DNA of 64,000 bases from Micromonospora pisi (GTDB taxonomy: Bacteria; Actinomycetota; Actinomycetes; Mycobacteriales; Micromonosporaceae): contig NZ_RBKT01000001.1 of the NCBI RefSeq assembly GCF_003633685.1, forward strand, positions 4,030,001-4,094,000. The letters are read 5' to 3'. The notes beneath the pieces are model-generated. The model was given only the letters and a program-made list of their open reading frames with translations, did no database searches and had not been told where the DNA came from. Positions 19,613 to 28,614 of the stretch are shown here, piece after piece. Positions within the stretch are counted from its first letter, which is position 1; each line of letters starts with the position of its first letter. The position numbers and the translations under genes were made by a program.

Positions 19613-21196
19613 ATGCGTAACACCAATGCCCGGCGTTGGTTCGCCGGGTTTGGCGTCGTAGGCGCGCTCATCACCACCGCGGCTCCTGCGACCGCCGCAC
19701 CCGAGCAGCCCAGCCTCGGTGTCTATTTCATGGACAGCACGATCGCGGCGGACGGTCCGGGCATCAAGGATGCCCCGATCCTGTACGGCTCCGAGTCGCT
19801 CGCCCTGCACAATGTCAAGATCACGTACGACTTCAGCGACCTGGCCGGAAAGGTACGCCTCCCCGACCAGGGTGACGGCGCGTGGTGCACGCCGACCGAC
19901 GCCACCCACCTCGTCTGCTCGGCCCCGGCCGAGTTGGACCACGTCGACCTTGTGGACGAGTGGGGTACCTCCGGGCTCTACAGCGCCACCATCGTCCCGG
20001 TCAAGGGAGTCCAGGACGCCGAGGGCACCGTGAAGGTCAGCTTCGGCGCGGCCGGCTTCGACACCGTCACCCACGAGGCGCGGATCCGGATCGGCGAGGG
20101 TGTGGACCTGGCCACCGGGCCCGAGCAGCGGGCAACATCGCAACCGGGCGGGAAGTTCACCAGCCCGATCACCGTCCGCAACATCGGCGGAACCACGGTC
20201 AACGGAACCAACGCGCTCTTCTTCAACGACTACGCGATCCGCGCGGAGAAGCAGTTCAGCAACTGTACCTACGTGGCGGACGAACTCCGCTCCTGCCGCT
20301 TCGACGAACCGCTGGCCCCCGGCAAGTCGTACTCCGCGACCCTGCCGTACCTGCTGGGCACCGACACGTATGCGCCGGGCAGCGAATACGGCGAGATTTC
20401 ATGGCTGACCACGGCCGAATTCGAAGACTTCTCCGCCTACCTCGCGACCAACGGCATCGAGATCGGCAAGCCGGGCACCGGCGGTGAGCTGAAGCTGGCG
20501 GAGGTGGCCAGCGCCAACTCCCGCAGGGCGCAGGCGGACACCGATCCGACCAACAACTGGAGCAACCTGGAGGTCACCGTCACCGGCAAGAACGGTGCCG
20601 ACCTCGCCGCGGTTGGCGCCAGCGTCTCCGGTGCGGCCGGCAAGGTCGTCCCGGTGGCCATCGGATTCCAGAACAACGGCCCGGCGACGATCGACGCCAG
20701 CCGGCGTGGCGGTGCGGTCACCAGCGTGGACATCAAGGTACCGACCGGTACGACTGCGGTGACCGTACCCGAGTACTGCTTCCCGTTCGAGGGCGACGAA
20801 TTCGACTGGGCGAACCCGGGCAAGCCCGGCGCACCCAACTACCGGTGCCACTCGGAATCGATCGTCGTCGCGGGCGAGAAGCACACCTTCGACTTCGGCT
20901 TCCGGGTCGACCAGGTGATCGCCGACGCGGCCGGCCAGGTCACGGCCAACCCCAAGTGCGAGTGCGAGAGCTACTTCCCCCAGGACCTGGACCCGGCGAA
21001 CGACGTGGCCAAGATCCTGGTCAATGCCACCGGCAACGACGGCGAGGGGGACAGCGGCGCCGGCGGTGGTGCGGGCGGCCTGCCGATCACCGGCGCCTCG
21101 GCCGGCCTGATGGCGGGTGTGGGCGTGCTGGTGCTCGGTGCCGGTGCGGTCGGTCTCGTGCTGGCGCGGCGTCGCCGGATGCGCTTCGTCGCCTGA
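19613..21196 (+). CDS. LPXTG-type cell-wall surface protein
   Basis: A 527-residue secreted protein starting at ATG 19613, with GGGAGGA 9 bases upstream. The longer reading from 19463 puts 50 residues in front of the signal peptide and is rejected. Signal peptide about 1-29 (WFAGFGVVGALITTAAPATAA); beta-rich repeats with conflict-type Ig/DUF11-like features; Gly-rich spacer; LPITG near residue 490, hydrophobic helix and RRRR tail. This is a complete sortase signal; no sortase gene is in the window. It may be an adhesin or wall protein; ligand unknown. Confidence 0.85.
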   Translation: MRNTNARRWFAGFGVVGALITTAAPATAAPEQPSLGVYFMDSTIAADGPGIKDAPILYGSESLALHNVKITYDFSDLAGKVRLPDQGDGAWCTPTDATHLVCSAPAELDHVDLVDEWGTSGLYSATIVPVKGVQDAEGTVKVSFGAAGFDTVTHEARIRIGEGVDLATGPEQRATSQPGGKFTSPITVRNIGGTTVNGTNALFFNDYAIRAEKQFSNCTYVADELRSCRFDEPLAPGKSYSATLPYLLGTDTYAPGSEYGEISWLTTAEFEDFSAYLATNGIEIGKPGTGGELKLAEVASANSRRAQADTDPTNNWSNLEVTVTGKNGADLAAVGASVSGAAGKVVPVAIGFQNNGPATIDASRRGGAVTSVDIKVPTGTTAVTVPEYCFPFEGDEFDWANPGKPGAPNYRCHSESIVVAGEKHTFDFGFRVDQVIADAAGQVTANPKCECESYFPQDLDPANDVAKILVNATGNDGEGDSGAGGGAGGLPITGASAGLMAGVGVLVLGAGAVGLVLARRRRMRFVA

Positions 21197-21210
21197 TCCA
21201 ATCCTGTTCG

Positions 21211-21251
21211 CGCACGCCCCGTTGGCCGGTGACCGGCCAACGGGGCGTGCG
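21211..21251 (+). terminator. Strong stem-loop terminator
   Basis: Perfect 20-bp arms (21211-21230 and 21232-21251, sequence CGCACGCCCCGTTGGCCGGT and complement) around a single base, 15 bases after the LPITG gene stop. Confidence 0.88.
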
Positions 21252-21317
21252 TCGTTTCCGATCCCCGCCGTGCAACAGCTCACCGCTGTGCGGCGTCCTG
21301 GGTCCGAGGAGGTGGAG

Positions 21318-21845
21318 ATGCAGAGCGCGGATGGTCAAGCATTCGAGGAATTTGTCCGGGCCCGCTCGGCGGCCCTGGTCCGCTATGGATACGTACTGAC
21401 CGGCAACCCGCACGACGCCACGGACCTGGCGCAGGAGGCGTTGGCCCGGCTCGGGTCGACCTGGTCGCGGCTACGCCGTAAGGACGATCCCGAGGGATAC
21501 GTACGCACCACCATGGCTCGGCTGCACATCAGTTGGTGGCGGAAGCACCGGCGCGAGCGACTCACCGGCGAAATGCCGGAACAGGCGCACACCGAGCCGG
21601 GGTTCGCCGCCGCCGACGGTGACGGCGGGCTGTGGCAGGCGTTGGCCCTGTTGCCCCGGCGGCAGCGTGCCGTGCTGGTGCTGCGCTACTACGAGCACCG
21701 CAGCGACGAGGAGATCGCGGAACACCTGGGCGTCACCCGGGGAACGGTACGGAGTCAGGCGTATCGCGGGCTGAGCAAGTTGCGCGCCAGTTGGCATTCG
21801 GAGAGCACGACGAGGCAGGAAGGGATGGTGCAGAGCGGGCGATGA
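21318..21845 (+). CDS. SigE-family ECF RNA polymerase sigma factor
   Basis: A 175-residue protein from ATG 21318 with GGAGGTGGAG upstream. Region 2 (FEEFVRARSAALVRYGYVLTGN, DATDLAQEALARL) and region 4 (LPRRQRAVLVLRYYEHRSDEEI then VTRGTVRSQAYRGLSKL) are typical of the SigE-type ECF sigmas common in Micromonosporaceae and Streptomyces. The stop overlaps the start of the next gene (ATGA), so the membrane protein behind it is its likely anti-sigma or sensor partner. The target promoters are unknown. Confidence 0.93.
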   Translation: MQSADGQAFEEFVRARSAALVRYGYVLTGNPHDATDLAQEALARLGSTWSRLRRKDDPEGYVRTTMARLHISWWRKHRRERLTGEMPEQAHTEPGFAAADGDGGLWQALALLPRRQRAVLVLRYYEHRSDEEIAEHLGVTRGTVRSQAYRGLSKLRASWHSESTTRQEGMVQSGR

Positions 21846-23140
21846 CCGACCAACTGGAAGACGAACTGATCCGTACCCTGGCCCGCGCCGGGGCGACCGC
21901 ACCGCCACCCGAGACGGACTTCGTACCCGAGGTCCGACGCCGCCAGCGGCGACGCCGGCAGCGGAGGGTCACTGTCGCCGCGGCCTGCGCGGTGGCGCTG
22001 ACGATCGTCGGCGGCCTGGGCGTGCTCCGGCCCACCGAAACGGCCCCCACGCCGGACCCGGAACCGATCACCACCGCCACCGACTGGTCCGGGGAGATCC
22101 CGGAGTTCGCCACGCTCAAGTCACCTGAGCAGGTCTGGCCCCGAGCGGTCCGCAAGCTGCCCGGCACGCTCCCCAACGGCGACGAGTACGCCGTGATGGC
22201 GATCGTGGACCGGGATCGCTACCTGGTGGTCAGCACGGCCCGTCCCAGGGGTCCGTTGGTCTTCGACACCCGAACCGGCGCCATACGTCCACTCGCCGAT
22301 CCGTCCACCGGCACCGGAAGCCCCATCGGCGGCGGGGTCACCTCTCTGGTGGTCGTGGGAGAAGAGGTGGTCTGGATAGCCGACGTGGCGAACCCGAGCA
22401 GTGCGGGATGGCTCGCACTCTGGGCGGCCCCACTCGACGGACGGACCCCGCCACGCCTGCTGTACACGTACGTCGAGATGGACCACGTGGGTCCACACCT
22501 CGGCACGGCGGGGGACAGTGTCTACTGGCGGCAGGACGAGGGCAGGCGCCCGGCCGGCATCTACCGGATCCCGCTGACCGGCGGGGAGCCGACCCTGGTT
22601 CCCGGGTCCGGGGCGTTCTACCTCAGCGGCCTCTCGCCCTGGGTGGACACCCACACCCGGCTGACCCCGGTGAACGGGGAACCGACCTCGGGTGAGCTGT
22701 GGAACCTGGTGACCGGTGAACGTCGTCCCTGGACGGCTGCCCCGACCATCGAATCTCTCCAGTGTGATCCGGTGCTCTGCCAGGCTGGGGCCCTGCACCA
22801 GCGGCCCTCGTTACAACGGTTGGACGGCAGTGGTCTCCAGCCGTTCGCGGACCGGTCCGGAACGACGGCCGGTGTGTGGGGAGGAATGACCACCGCGCTC
22901 GACGGCCGGTTCGCGACGGCCTGGTTCGAGACAGCGTTGAGCCGCTTCCCGTTCGTCTGGGATCGCTTCAGCGGGAAAGCAGCGGTGGTCAAGACGCCGC
23001 GACCAGCGACGGCGACGGGATCGTTCGGACAAAACAGGGGTTCCGATCCCTGGATGTTGACGAACTCCGGGAGCGCGCTCGTGCAGTGGTCCGACGGGAA
23101 GGGCGGCACCTACCTGCTCGATCTGCGGGCCATCCGGTAG
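21842..23140 (+). CDS. Membrane-anchored partner of the sigma factor, putative sensor/anti-sigma
   Basis: A 432-residue protein whose ATG overlaps the sigma stop by 4 bases. A cytoplasmic N-terminus of about 45 residues rich in Arg is followed by a single helix (about 44-62, VTVAAACAVALTIVGGLGVL). A large outer domain with repeated short beta segments follows (YLVVSTARPRGPLVFDTRTG, GEVWIAD-like, IYRIPLTGGEPTLV), suggesting a beta-propeller. No zinc-type anti-sigma motif is seen. Gene order is the main reason to link it to the sigma factor. Confidence 0.7.
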   Translation: MTDQLEDELIRTLARAGATAPPPETDFVPEVRRRQRRRRQRRVTVAAACAVALTIVGGLGVLRPTETAPTPDPEPITTATDWSGEIPEFATLKSPEQVWPRAVRKLPGTLPNGDEYAVMAIVDRDRYLVVSTARPRGPLVFDTRTGAIRPLADPSTGTGSPIGGGVTSLVVVGEEVVWIADVANPSSAGWLALWAAPLDGRTPPRLLYTYVEMDHVGPHLGTAGDSVYWRQDEGRRPAGIYRIPLTGGEPTLVPGSGAFYLSGLSPWVDTHTRLTPVNGEPTSGELWNLVTGERRPWTAAPTIESLQCDPVLCQAGALHQRPSLQRLDGSGLQPFADRSGTTAGVWGGMTTALDGRFATAWFETALSRFPFVWDRFSGKAAVVKTPRPATATGSFGQNRGSDPWMLTNSGSALVQWSDGKGGTYLLDLRAIR

Positions 23141-23204
23141 GAGTCGACCGGTCAGGTGGAACGGCCGGCCCGTCGGCGGTCATCGCTGACGGGCTTCGGC
23201 CGTG

Positions 23205-23240
23205 CCGGTTTGCCGGATGCGGCCCCACCGGCAAATCCGG
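23205..23240 (+). terminator. Stem-loop before hen1
   Basis: Arms CCGGTTTGCCGG and CCGGCAAATCCGG pair with a one-base bulge. They lie between the sigma-partner gene and hen1, with GTCAGC-type pairing just upstream as well. A plausible terminator of the sigma operon. Confidence 0.45.
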
Positions 23241-23276
23241 CTGACGCCGGTAGCTTCGGCTGGGATCATTCTCCGC

Positions 23277-24743
23277 GTGCTGCTCACCGTCACCACCACC
23301 CACCGGCCCGCCACCGACCTGGGCTACCTGCTGGTCAAGCACCCCGACCGGCAGCATTCGTTCGACGTACCGACGGGCACGGCGCACGTCTTCTATCCAC
23401 AGGCCGACGAGACCCGCTGCACCGCCGCACTGCTGCTCGACGTCGACCCGCTGCGGCTGACCTCCGGGCGGGGCAAGGGCCGCGGCCGGGGTGCCGGCTC
23501 CACCCCGGAGGGCTTCACCCTCGGGCAGTACGTCAACGACCGCCCGTACGCGGCTTCGAGTCTGCTCTCCTCCGCCCTGGCCAAGGTCTTCCGGTCCGCG
23601 CTGCACGGCAGCTCGAAGGACCGCCCCGAGTTGGCGGCGACCGCGATCCCGCTGGAGATCAGCGTGCCGGTGCTGCGCTGCCGGGGCGGTGCGGCGCTGG
23701 CCGAGCAGCTCTTCGCCCCGCTGGGCTGGACGGTGGCCGCCGCCGCGATCCCGCTCGACGAGACCCGGCCCGACTGGGGCGACAGCCGGTACGTGGCCCT
23801 CTCCCTGCGCGGCACGCTCCGCCTGGCCGACGCCCTCAACCACCTTTACGTCCTGCTTCCCGTGCTCGACGACGCCAAGCACTACTGGGTGGCGCCGGAC
23901 GAGATCGACAAGCTGCTCCGGGCAGGTGAGGGCTGGCTCGGTCAGCATCCGGAGCGGGGGCTGATCACCCGCCGCTATCTGGCCCACCGACGGGCGCTGG
24001 CCGGTGCCGCCCTGGCCCGGCTGGCCGAACTCCGGCTCAGCGACGACGCGGCCGACCCGGACAGCGTGGACACGACCGGCGAACAGGGCTCGGACGAGGA
24101 GGCCCACCTGCCGGTCGGTGCCCGGCGCCAGTCACTGGCGGTACGGCGCCGCGCGGCCGTACTGGCGGCGCTCGCCGCGACCGGCTCGACCCGGGTCCTC
24201 GACCTGGGCTGCGGTGCCGGCGCCCTGTTGGCGGACCTGATCCGGGACCGGCGCTACACCGAGATCGTCGGAACCGATGTGTCGCACCGGGCGCTGGAGA
24301 TGGCGCAGCGGCGGCTCCGGTTGGACCGCCTGCCGGAGCGGCAGCGGGACCGGATCAAGTTGTGGCAGTCCGCGCTGACGTACCGCGACGACCGGCTGCG
24401 CGGGTACGACGCCGCGGTGCTGATGGAGGTGGTCGAGCACCTGGACCCACCGCGTCTGCCGGCGCTGGAGGAGGCGGTCTTCGGTCACGCCCAGCCGGCG
24501 ACGGTGCTGGTGACGACGCCGAACGCGGAGTACAACGTCCGCTACGAGGGGCTGGCTGCCGGGGCGATGCGGCACCACGACCACAGGTTCGAGTGGTCCC
24601 GGGGTGAGTTCGCCGGCTGGGTGGAGCGGGTCGCGTCCGGCTACGGCTACACCGCGACGATCAGCGGCGTCGGCGACGACGATCCCGAGGTGGGCGCCCC
24701 CACCCAGCTCGCCGTCTTGACCCGCCCCACCCCCACCCTCTAG
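23277..24743 (+). CDS. hen1: 3'-terminal RNA ribose 2'-O-methyltransferase Hen1
   Basis: A 488-residue bacterial Hen1 starting at GTG 23277 (VLLTVTTTHRPATDLGYLL). The N-terminal half is the bacterial-specific domain that supports the Pnkp ligase. The C-terminal half is a SAM methyltransferase with VLDLGCGAGALL. The metal-site motif MEVVEHLD and the later RHHDHRFEW supply the Glu, Glu, His and His ligands known for Hen1. It marks the 3' end of cut RNA before Pnkp reseals it, which protects against repeat cutting by ribotoxins. Followed 81 bases later by pnkp. Confidence 0.95.
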   Translation: MLLTVTTTHRPATDLGYLLVKHPDRQHSFDVPTGTAHVFYPQADETRCTAALLLDVDPLRLTSGRGKGRGRGAGSTPEGFTLGQYVNDRPYAASSLLSSALAKVFRSALHGSSKDRPELAATAIPLEISVPVLRCRGGAALAEQLFAPLGWTVAAAAIPLDETRPDWGDSRYVALSLRGTLRLADALNHLYVLLPVLDDAKHYWVAPDEIDKLLRAGEGWLGQHPERGLITRRYLAHRRALAGAALARLAELRLSDDAADPDSVDTTGEQGSDEEAHLPVGARRQSLAVRRRAAVLAALAATGSTRVLDLGCGAGALLADLIRDRRYTEIVGTDVSHRALEMAQRRLRLDRLPERQRDRIKLWQSALTYRDDRLRGYDAAVLMEVVEHLDPPRLPALEEAVFGHAQPATVLVTTPNAEYNVRYEGLAAGAMRHHDHRFEWSRGEFAGWVERVASGYGYTATISGVGDDDPEVGAPTQLAVLTRPTPTL

Positions 24744-24754
24744 CCCTCCCATTC

Positions 24755-24808
24755 GTTAGGAAGGGCCCCTTCCTATACCGAAAGCGATAACAAGGGGCCC
24801 TTCCTTAC
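24755..24808 (+). repeat. Nested palindromic hairpin between hen1 and pnkp
   Basis: GTTAGGAAGGGCCCCTT (24755-24771) pairs with AAGGGGCCCTTCCTTAC (24792-24808), with one mismatch. Each arm is also almost self-complementary around GGGCCC. It lies 11 bases after the hen1 stop and ends 16 bases before pnkp. It could be a terminator, an RNA processing site or a mobile repeat. Confidence 0.8.
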
Positions 24809-24824
24809 CCCGAAGGAAAAACGT

Positions 24825-27362
24825 GTGAGCACCATCGACATCCCCGAACTGGCACTGGTCGCACTGGTCGGCATCTCCGGATCAGGCAAGTCGACGTTCG
24901 CCGGCCGGCACTTCGCGCCGACCCAGGTGCTCTCCTCGGACGCGTTCCGGGCGATGGTGGCCGACGACGAGAACGACCAGTCCGCCTCCGCCGAGGCGTT
25001 CGACGTACTGCACTACGTGGCGGGCAAGCGACTGCGGGCCGGCCGGTTGACCGTGGTGGACGCGACGAACCTGCAGTCGCATGCCCGCGCCGGGCTGGTT
25101 CGGGTGGCCCGCGAACACGACGTACTGCCGGTGGCGATCGTGCTCGACGCGCCCGAACCCCTCTGCTGGGAACGTACCCAGGCCCGGGCCGACCGGACGT
25201 TCGGGCGGCAGGTGCTCGGCCGGATGCAGCGGGACCTGCGCCGCTCGGTCGGACAGTTGGCCCGGGAGGGCTTCCGGAAGGTGCACGTCCTGCGTGGGGT
25301 CGAGGAGATCGACGCCGCGACGATCCGGTACGAACGGCTCTTCAACGACCGCAAGGAGCTGACCGGCCCGTTCGACATCGTCGGCGACGTGCACGGGTGC
25401 CGGGTCGAACTCGAGGCGCTGCTGATCCAGCTCGGCTGGACGCTGCACCGGGATCCGGACGGGCGCCCGGTCGACGCCACGCACCCGGACGGGCGTACCG
25501 CTGTGTTCGTCGGTGACCTGGTGGACCGTGGCCCGGACAGTCCCGGCGTGCTCCGCCTGGTGATGGGCATGGTCGCCGCCGGGCACGCGATCTGTGTGCC
25601 GGGCAACCACGAACAGAAGCTGCTGCGCAAGCTGCGCGGTCGCAACGTACAGATCACCCACGGGCTGGCCGAGACGCTGGCGCAGCTGGAGCAGGAGGAC
25701 GCGGCGTTCGTCGCCGAGGCGTCCACTTTCATCGACGGCCTGGTCAGCCACTACGTGCTCGACGGCGGCCGACTGGTGGTCGCCCACGCCGGTCTGAAGG
25801 AGGAGTACCAGGGCCGGGCGTCGGGTCGGGTACGGGCGTTCGCGCTCTTCGGCGAGACGACCGGCGAGACCGACGAGTACGGCCTCCCGGTGCGCTACCC
25901 GTGGGCCCGCGACTACCGGGGCTCGGCCATGGTGGTCTACGGCCACACGCCGACCCCCACCCCCGAGTGGATCAACAACACGATCTGCATCGACACCGGT
26001 TGCGTCTTCGGTGGCACCCTGACCGCACTGCGCTACCCGGAGCGGGAGCTCGTCTCCGTACCGGCCGCCAAGGAGTACTACGCACCGGCCCGCCCCCTGG
26101 TTCCCGTCGGCGCCATCGGGCCGGAGCGGTCCGGGGAGGCGCTCGACCTGGGTGATGTCACCGGACGTCGGCACCTCGACTACGGGTACGGCACCGTGAC
26201 CGTGGACGCCGAGCAGGCCGCCGCCGCGCTGGAGGTGATGAGCCGGTTCGCGGTCGACCCTCGGGCCCTGCCCTGGCTTCCGCCGACGATGGCGCCCTGC
26301 TCGACGTCGACCGTCGACGGTTTCCTGGAGCACCCGACGCAGGCGTTCGCCGACTTCCGGTCCGCCGGTGTCGACCGGGTCGTCTGCGAGGAGAAGCACA
26401 TGGGCTCGCGCGCGGTGGTGCTGGTCTGCGAACGGGCGGAGGACGACCAGTTCGGTCCCGCCGGTGGGGCGGTGTACACCCGTACCGGGCGGCCTTTCTT
26501 CGGTGCGCCGTTGGACGCGGCTCTGCTGGCCCGGGTACGGGCGGCAGCCACCCGCGCCGGCCTCTGGGCGGAACTCGGGACCGACTGGCTGCTTCTCGAC
26601 ACCGAGCTGCTGCCCTGGTCGGCGAAGGCGACCGGCCTGATCCGCGAGCAGTACGCCAGCGTCGGCGCGGCGGGGCGGGCGGCGCTGCCCGCTGTGCTCT
26701 CGGTGCTGGACCGGGCCGCCGGTCGGGGGGTGCCGGTGGACGAGTTGCGTACCCGGATCGCCCGGCGCCAGGAGGACCTGGGCCGCTACACCGACGCCTA
26801 CCGTGCCTACGTACGCCCGTCGGCCGGGCTCGACGGGGTGACGCTCGCCCCGTTCGTGCTGCTCGCCAGCGAGGGCGAGGTCCACACCGGCCGGGACCAC
26901 GGTTGGCATCTGGGGTTGGCCGACCGGCTGCACGATGCCGACCCGGAGTTCTTCACCCGGACCCGGCACCGGGTGGTCGACCTGGCGGACGAGGCGGCGG
27001 TCGCGGAGGCCACCGACTGGTGGCTGGCGCTGACCTCGGCCGGTGGTGAGGGCATGGTGGTGAAGCCGTACGCCGGGCCGGCCGCGACCGACGGGCGGGG
27101 GCGGCTGCTCCAGCCCGGGATCAAGTGCCGGGGCCGGGAGTACCTGCGCATCATCTACGGTCCGGAGTACACCGAACCGGAGCAGTTGGCGCAGCTCAGA
27201 AACCGGTCACTCGGGCGGAAGCGGGGCCTGGCACTGCGCGAACACGGTCTGGGGCTGGCCGCGCTGGACCGGTTGGCGGAGGGTGCCCCGCTGTGGCGGC
27301 GGCATGAGCTGGTTTTCGCCATCCTGGCCTGCGAGTCCGAGCCGGTGGACCCGAGGCTCTGA
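24825..27362 (+). CDS. pnkp: Polynucleotide kinase-phosphatase-ligase (bacterial Pnkp)
   Basis: An 845-residue three-domain RNA-repair enzyme from GTG 24825 (GAAGGA upstream). Kinase: P-loop GISGSGKST (16-24) and VVDATN. Phosphatase (about 185-400): GDVHGC, GDLVDRGPDS, PGNHEQK and VYGHTPTP, the binuclear metallophosphoesterase set. Ligase/adenylyltransferase: the nucleotidyl-lysine motif EEKHMGSRA, WLLLDTELLPWS and GEGMVVKPY, ending PGIKCRGREYLRI. All catalytic motifs look intact. The ligase needs Hen1's N-terminal part to be active, in line with the adjacent gene. Confidence 0.96.
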   Translation: MSTIDIPELALVALVGISGSGKSTFAGRHFAPTQVLSSDAFRAMVADDENDQSASAEAFDVLHYVAGKRLRAGRLTVVDATNLQSHARAGLVRVAREHDVLPVAIVLDAPEPLCWERTQARADRTFGRQVLGRMQRDLRRSVGQLAREGFRKVHVLRGVEEIDAATIRYERLFNDRKELTGPFDIVGDVHGCRVELEALLIQLGWTLHRDPDGRPVDATHPDGRTAVFVGDLVDRGPDSPGVLRLVMGMVAAGHAICVPGNHEQKLLRKLRGRNVQITHGLAETLAQLEQEDAAFVAEASTFIDGLVSHYVLDGGRLVVAHAGLKEEYQGRASGRVRAFALFGETTGETDEYGLPVRYPWARDYRGSAMVVYGHTPTPTPEWINNTICIDTGCVFGGTLTALRYPERELVSVPAAKEYYAPARPLVPVGAIGPERSGEALDLGDVTGRRHLDYGYGTVTVDAEQAAAALEVMSRFAVDPRALPWLPPTMAPCSTSTVDGFLEHPTQAFADFRSAGVDRVVCEEKHMGSRAVVLVCERAEDDQFGPAGGAVYTRTGRPFFGAPLDAALLARVRAAATRAGLWAELGTDWLLLDTELLPWSAKATGLIREQYASVGAAGRAALPAVLSVLDRAAGRGVPVDELRTRIARRQEDLGRYTDAYRAYVRPSAGLDGVTLAPFVLLASEGEVHTGRDHGWHLGLADRLHDADPEFFTRTRHRVVDLADEAAVAEATDWWLALTSAGGEGMVVKPYAGPAATDGRGRLLQPGIKCRGREYLRIIYGPEYTEPEQLAQLRNRSLGRKRGLALREHGLGLAALDRLAEGAPLWRRHELVFAILACESEPVDPRL

Positions 27363-27545
27363 CACCGGCCGTACGGTGGTCGGCCCATCTCCGCCGGGCG
27401 GTGACGTCGGCGGGCGCGGGCCGACCGCCGCCGCCTAGACTGCGGGGGTGCCCGTCGCCAGCGGCGGAGGGGTCGTACTCTGCTCGGAATGTCCGCCGCC
27501 GTGCGGTAAGTCGCTGCCAGACCGGCAAACTTCGGAGGTCACCCC

Positions 27546-28256
27546 GTGCCGACGCCCACCACCACGCTGGCCATGGGCCCCGAGTTCCTCGACCCGGAGT
27601 GGCTGATCTCCACCTTCGGGCTGCTGGGCATCCTGGCCATCGTCTTCGCCGAGTCCGGGCTTCTGATCGGGTTCTTCCTGCCGGGTGACTCGCTGCTGTT
27701 CACCACCGGCCTGCTGACCTCGGACGGGCAGTACATCACCTATCCGATCTGGCTGGTCTGCCTGCTGATCACGATCGCCGCGATCGTGGGTGACCAGGTG
27801 GGTTACCTCTTCGGCCGGCGGGTCGGGCCGGCGCTGTTCCGCCGCCCGAACTCCCGGCTGTTCAAGCAGGAGAACCTGCTCAAGGCGCACGAGTTCTTCG
27901 ACAAGTACGGTGCCCGCTCGATCGTGCTGGCCCGGTTCGTGCCGATCGTGCGGACCTTCACCCCGATCGTCGCCGGGGTGAGCAAGATGAACTACCGCAC
28001 CTTCGTGATCTACAACGTGATCGGCGGCGCGCTCTGGGGCACCGGCGTCACCCTGCTCGGCTACTTCCTCGGCCAGATCGACTTCGTCAAGGAGCACATC
28101 GAGATCATCCTGATCGCGATCGTGGTGATCTCGGTGGTGCCGATCGCGATCGAACTGCTCCGGGCGCGGATGGCCGCCCGTCGGGGCACCACGCCGGCCG
28201 AGCAGGCGGCGTTGGACGAGGCCGCCCGGGAGAGCCAGCAGCACCGGCCGTACTGA
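27546..28256 (+). CDS. DedA family membrane protein
   Basis: A 236-residue integral membrane protein from GTG 27546 with GGAGG upstream. The DedA/VTT signature is clear: FAESGLLIGFFLPGDSLLF, then GYLFGRRVGP, and the amphipathic LARFVPIVRTFTPIVAGVSKM with its two key arginines. Five or six membrane segments. DedA proteins take part in recycling of undecaprenyl phosphate or phospholipid movement. Monocistronic, 183 bases after pnkp. Confidence 0.94.
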   Translation: MPTPTTTLAMGPEFLDPEWLISTFGLLGILAIVFAESGLLIGFFLPGDSLLFTTGLLTSDGQYITYPIWLVCLLITIAAIVGDQVGYLFGRRVGPALFRRPNSRLFKQENLLKAHEFFDKYGARSIVLARFVPIVRTFTPIVAGVSKMNYRTFVIYNVIGGALWGTGVTLLGYFLGQIDFVKEHIEIILIAIVVISVVPIAIELLRARMAARRGTTPAEQAALDEAARESQQHRPY

Positions 28257-28339
28257 GATTGCGCCGTACTGGGGATAGCCCGGGTTACCCACCCGACTGA
28301 TTCTCCGCGTACCAGCGCTACCAATTGGTCCGTTACACA

Positions 28340-28372
28340 CCTCGGGCCGGCACCACAGGGTGCCGGCCGAGG
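28340..28372 (+). terminator. Stem-loop terminator after dedA
   Basis: CCTCGG/CCGAGG outer and CCGGCACC/GGTGCCGG inner pairing with an ACAG loop, about 85 bases after the DedA stop. Confidence 0.65.
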
Positions 28373-28459
28373 TAGGTAAGTAACCCAGCACGAATCACCG
28401 CCCGGAGGTCATACCGAGTGGTTGCCATTGGAGCCCGGGATGGGTTCCGGGCACGCCAC

Positions 28460-28512
28460 ATGACGGCCGGCCCGGGTGAGTCGCTTACGCGTTCACCCGG
28501 AGAGGCCGTCAT
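28460..28512. terminator. Two-stage hairpin downstream of arsR
   Basis: Outer stem ATGACGGCC/GGCCGTCAT (28460-28468, 28504-28512) and inner stem CCGGGTGA/TCACCCGG (28472-28479, 28493-28500). It lies about 100 bases beyond the ArsR stop, in the 358-base gap to dedA. Nothing else recognisable is in that gap apart from the dedA terminator. Confidence 0.55.
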
Positions 28513-28614
28513 CCACCGAGGCGGATCCGTCCTGTCGATCTCCACGCGAAACAGCCGTCGGACCGCCTGGTGCCACCCGGACAAGGGCGGACACCAGACG
28601 GGCCGCTCGCTGAT

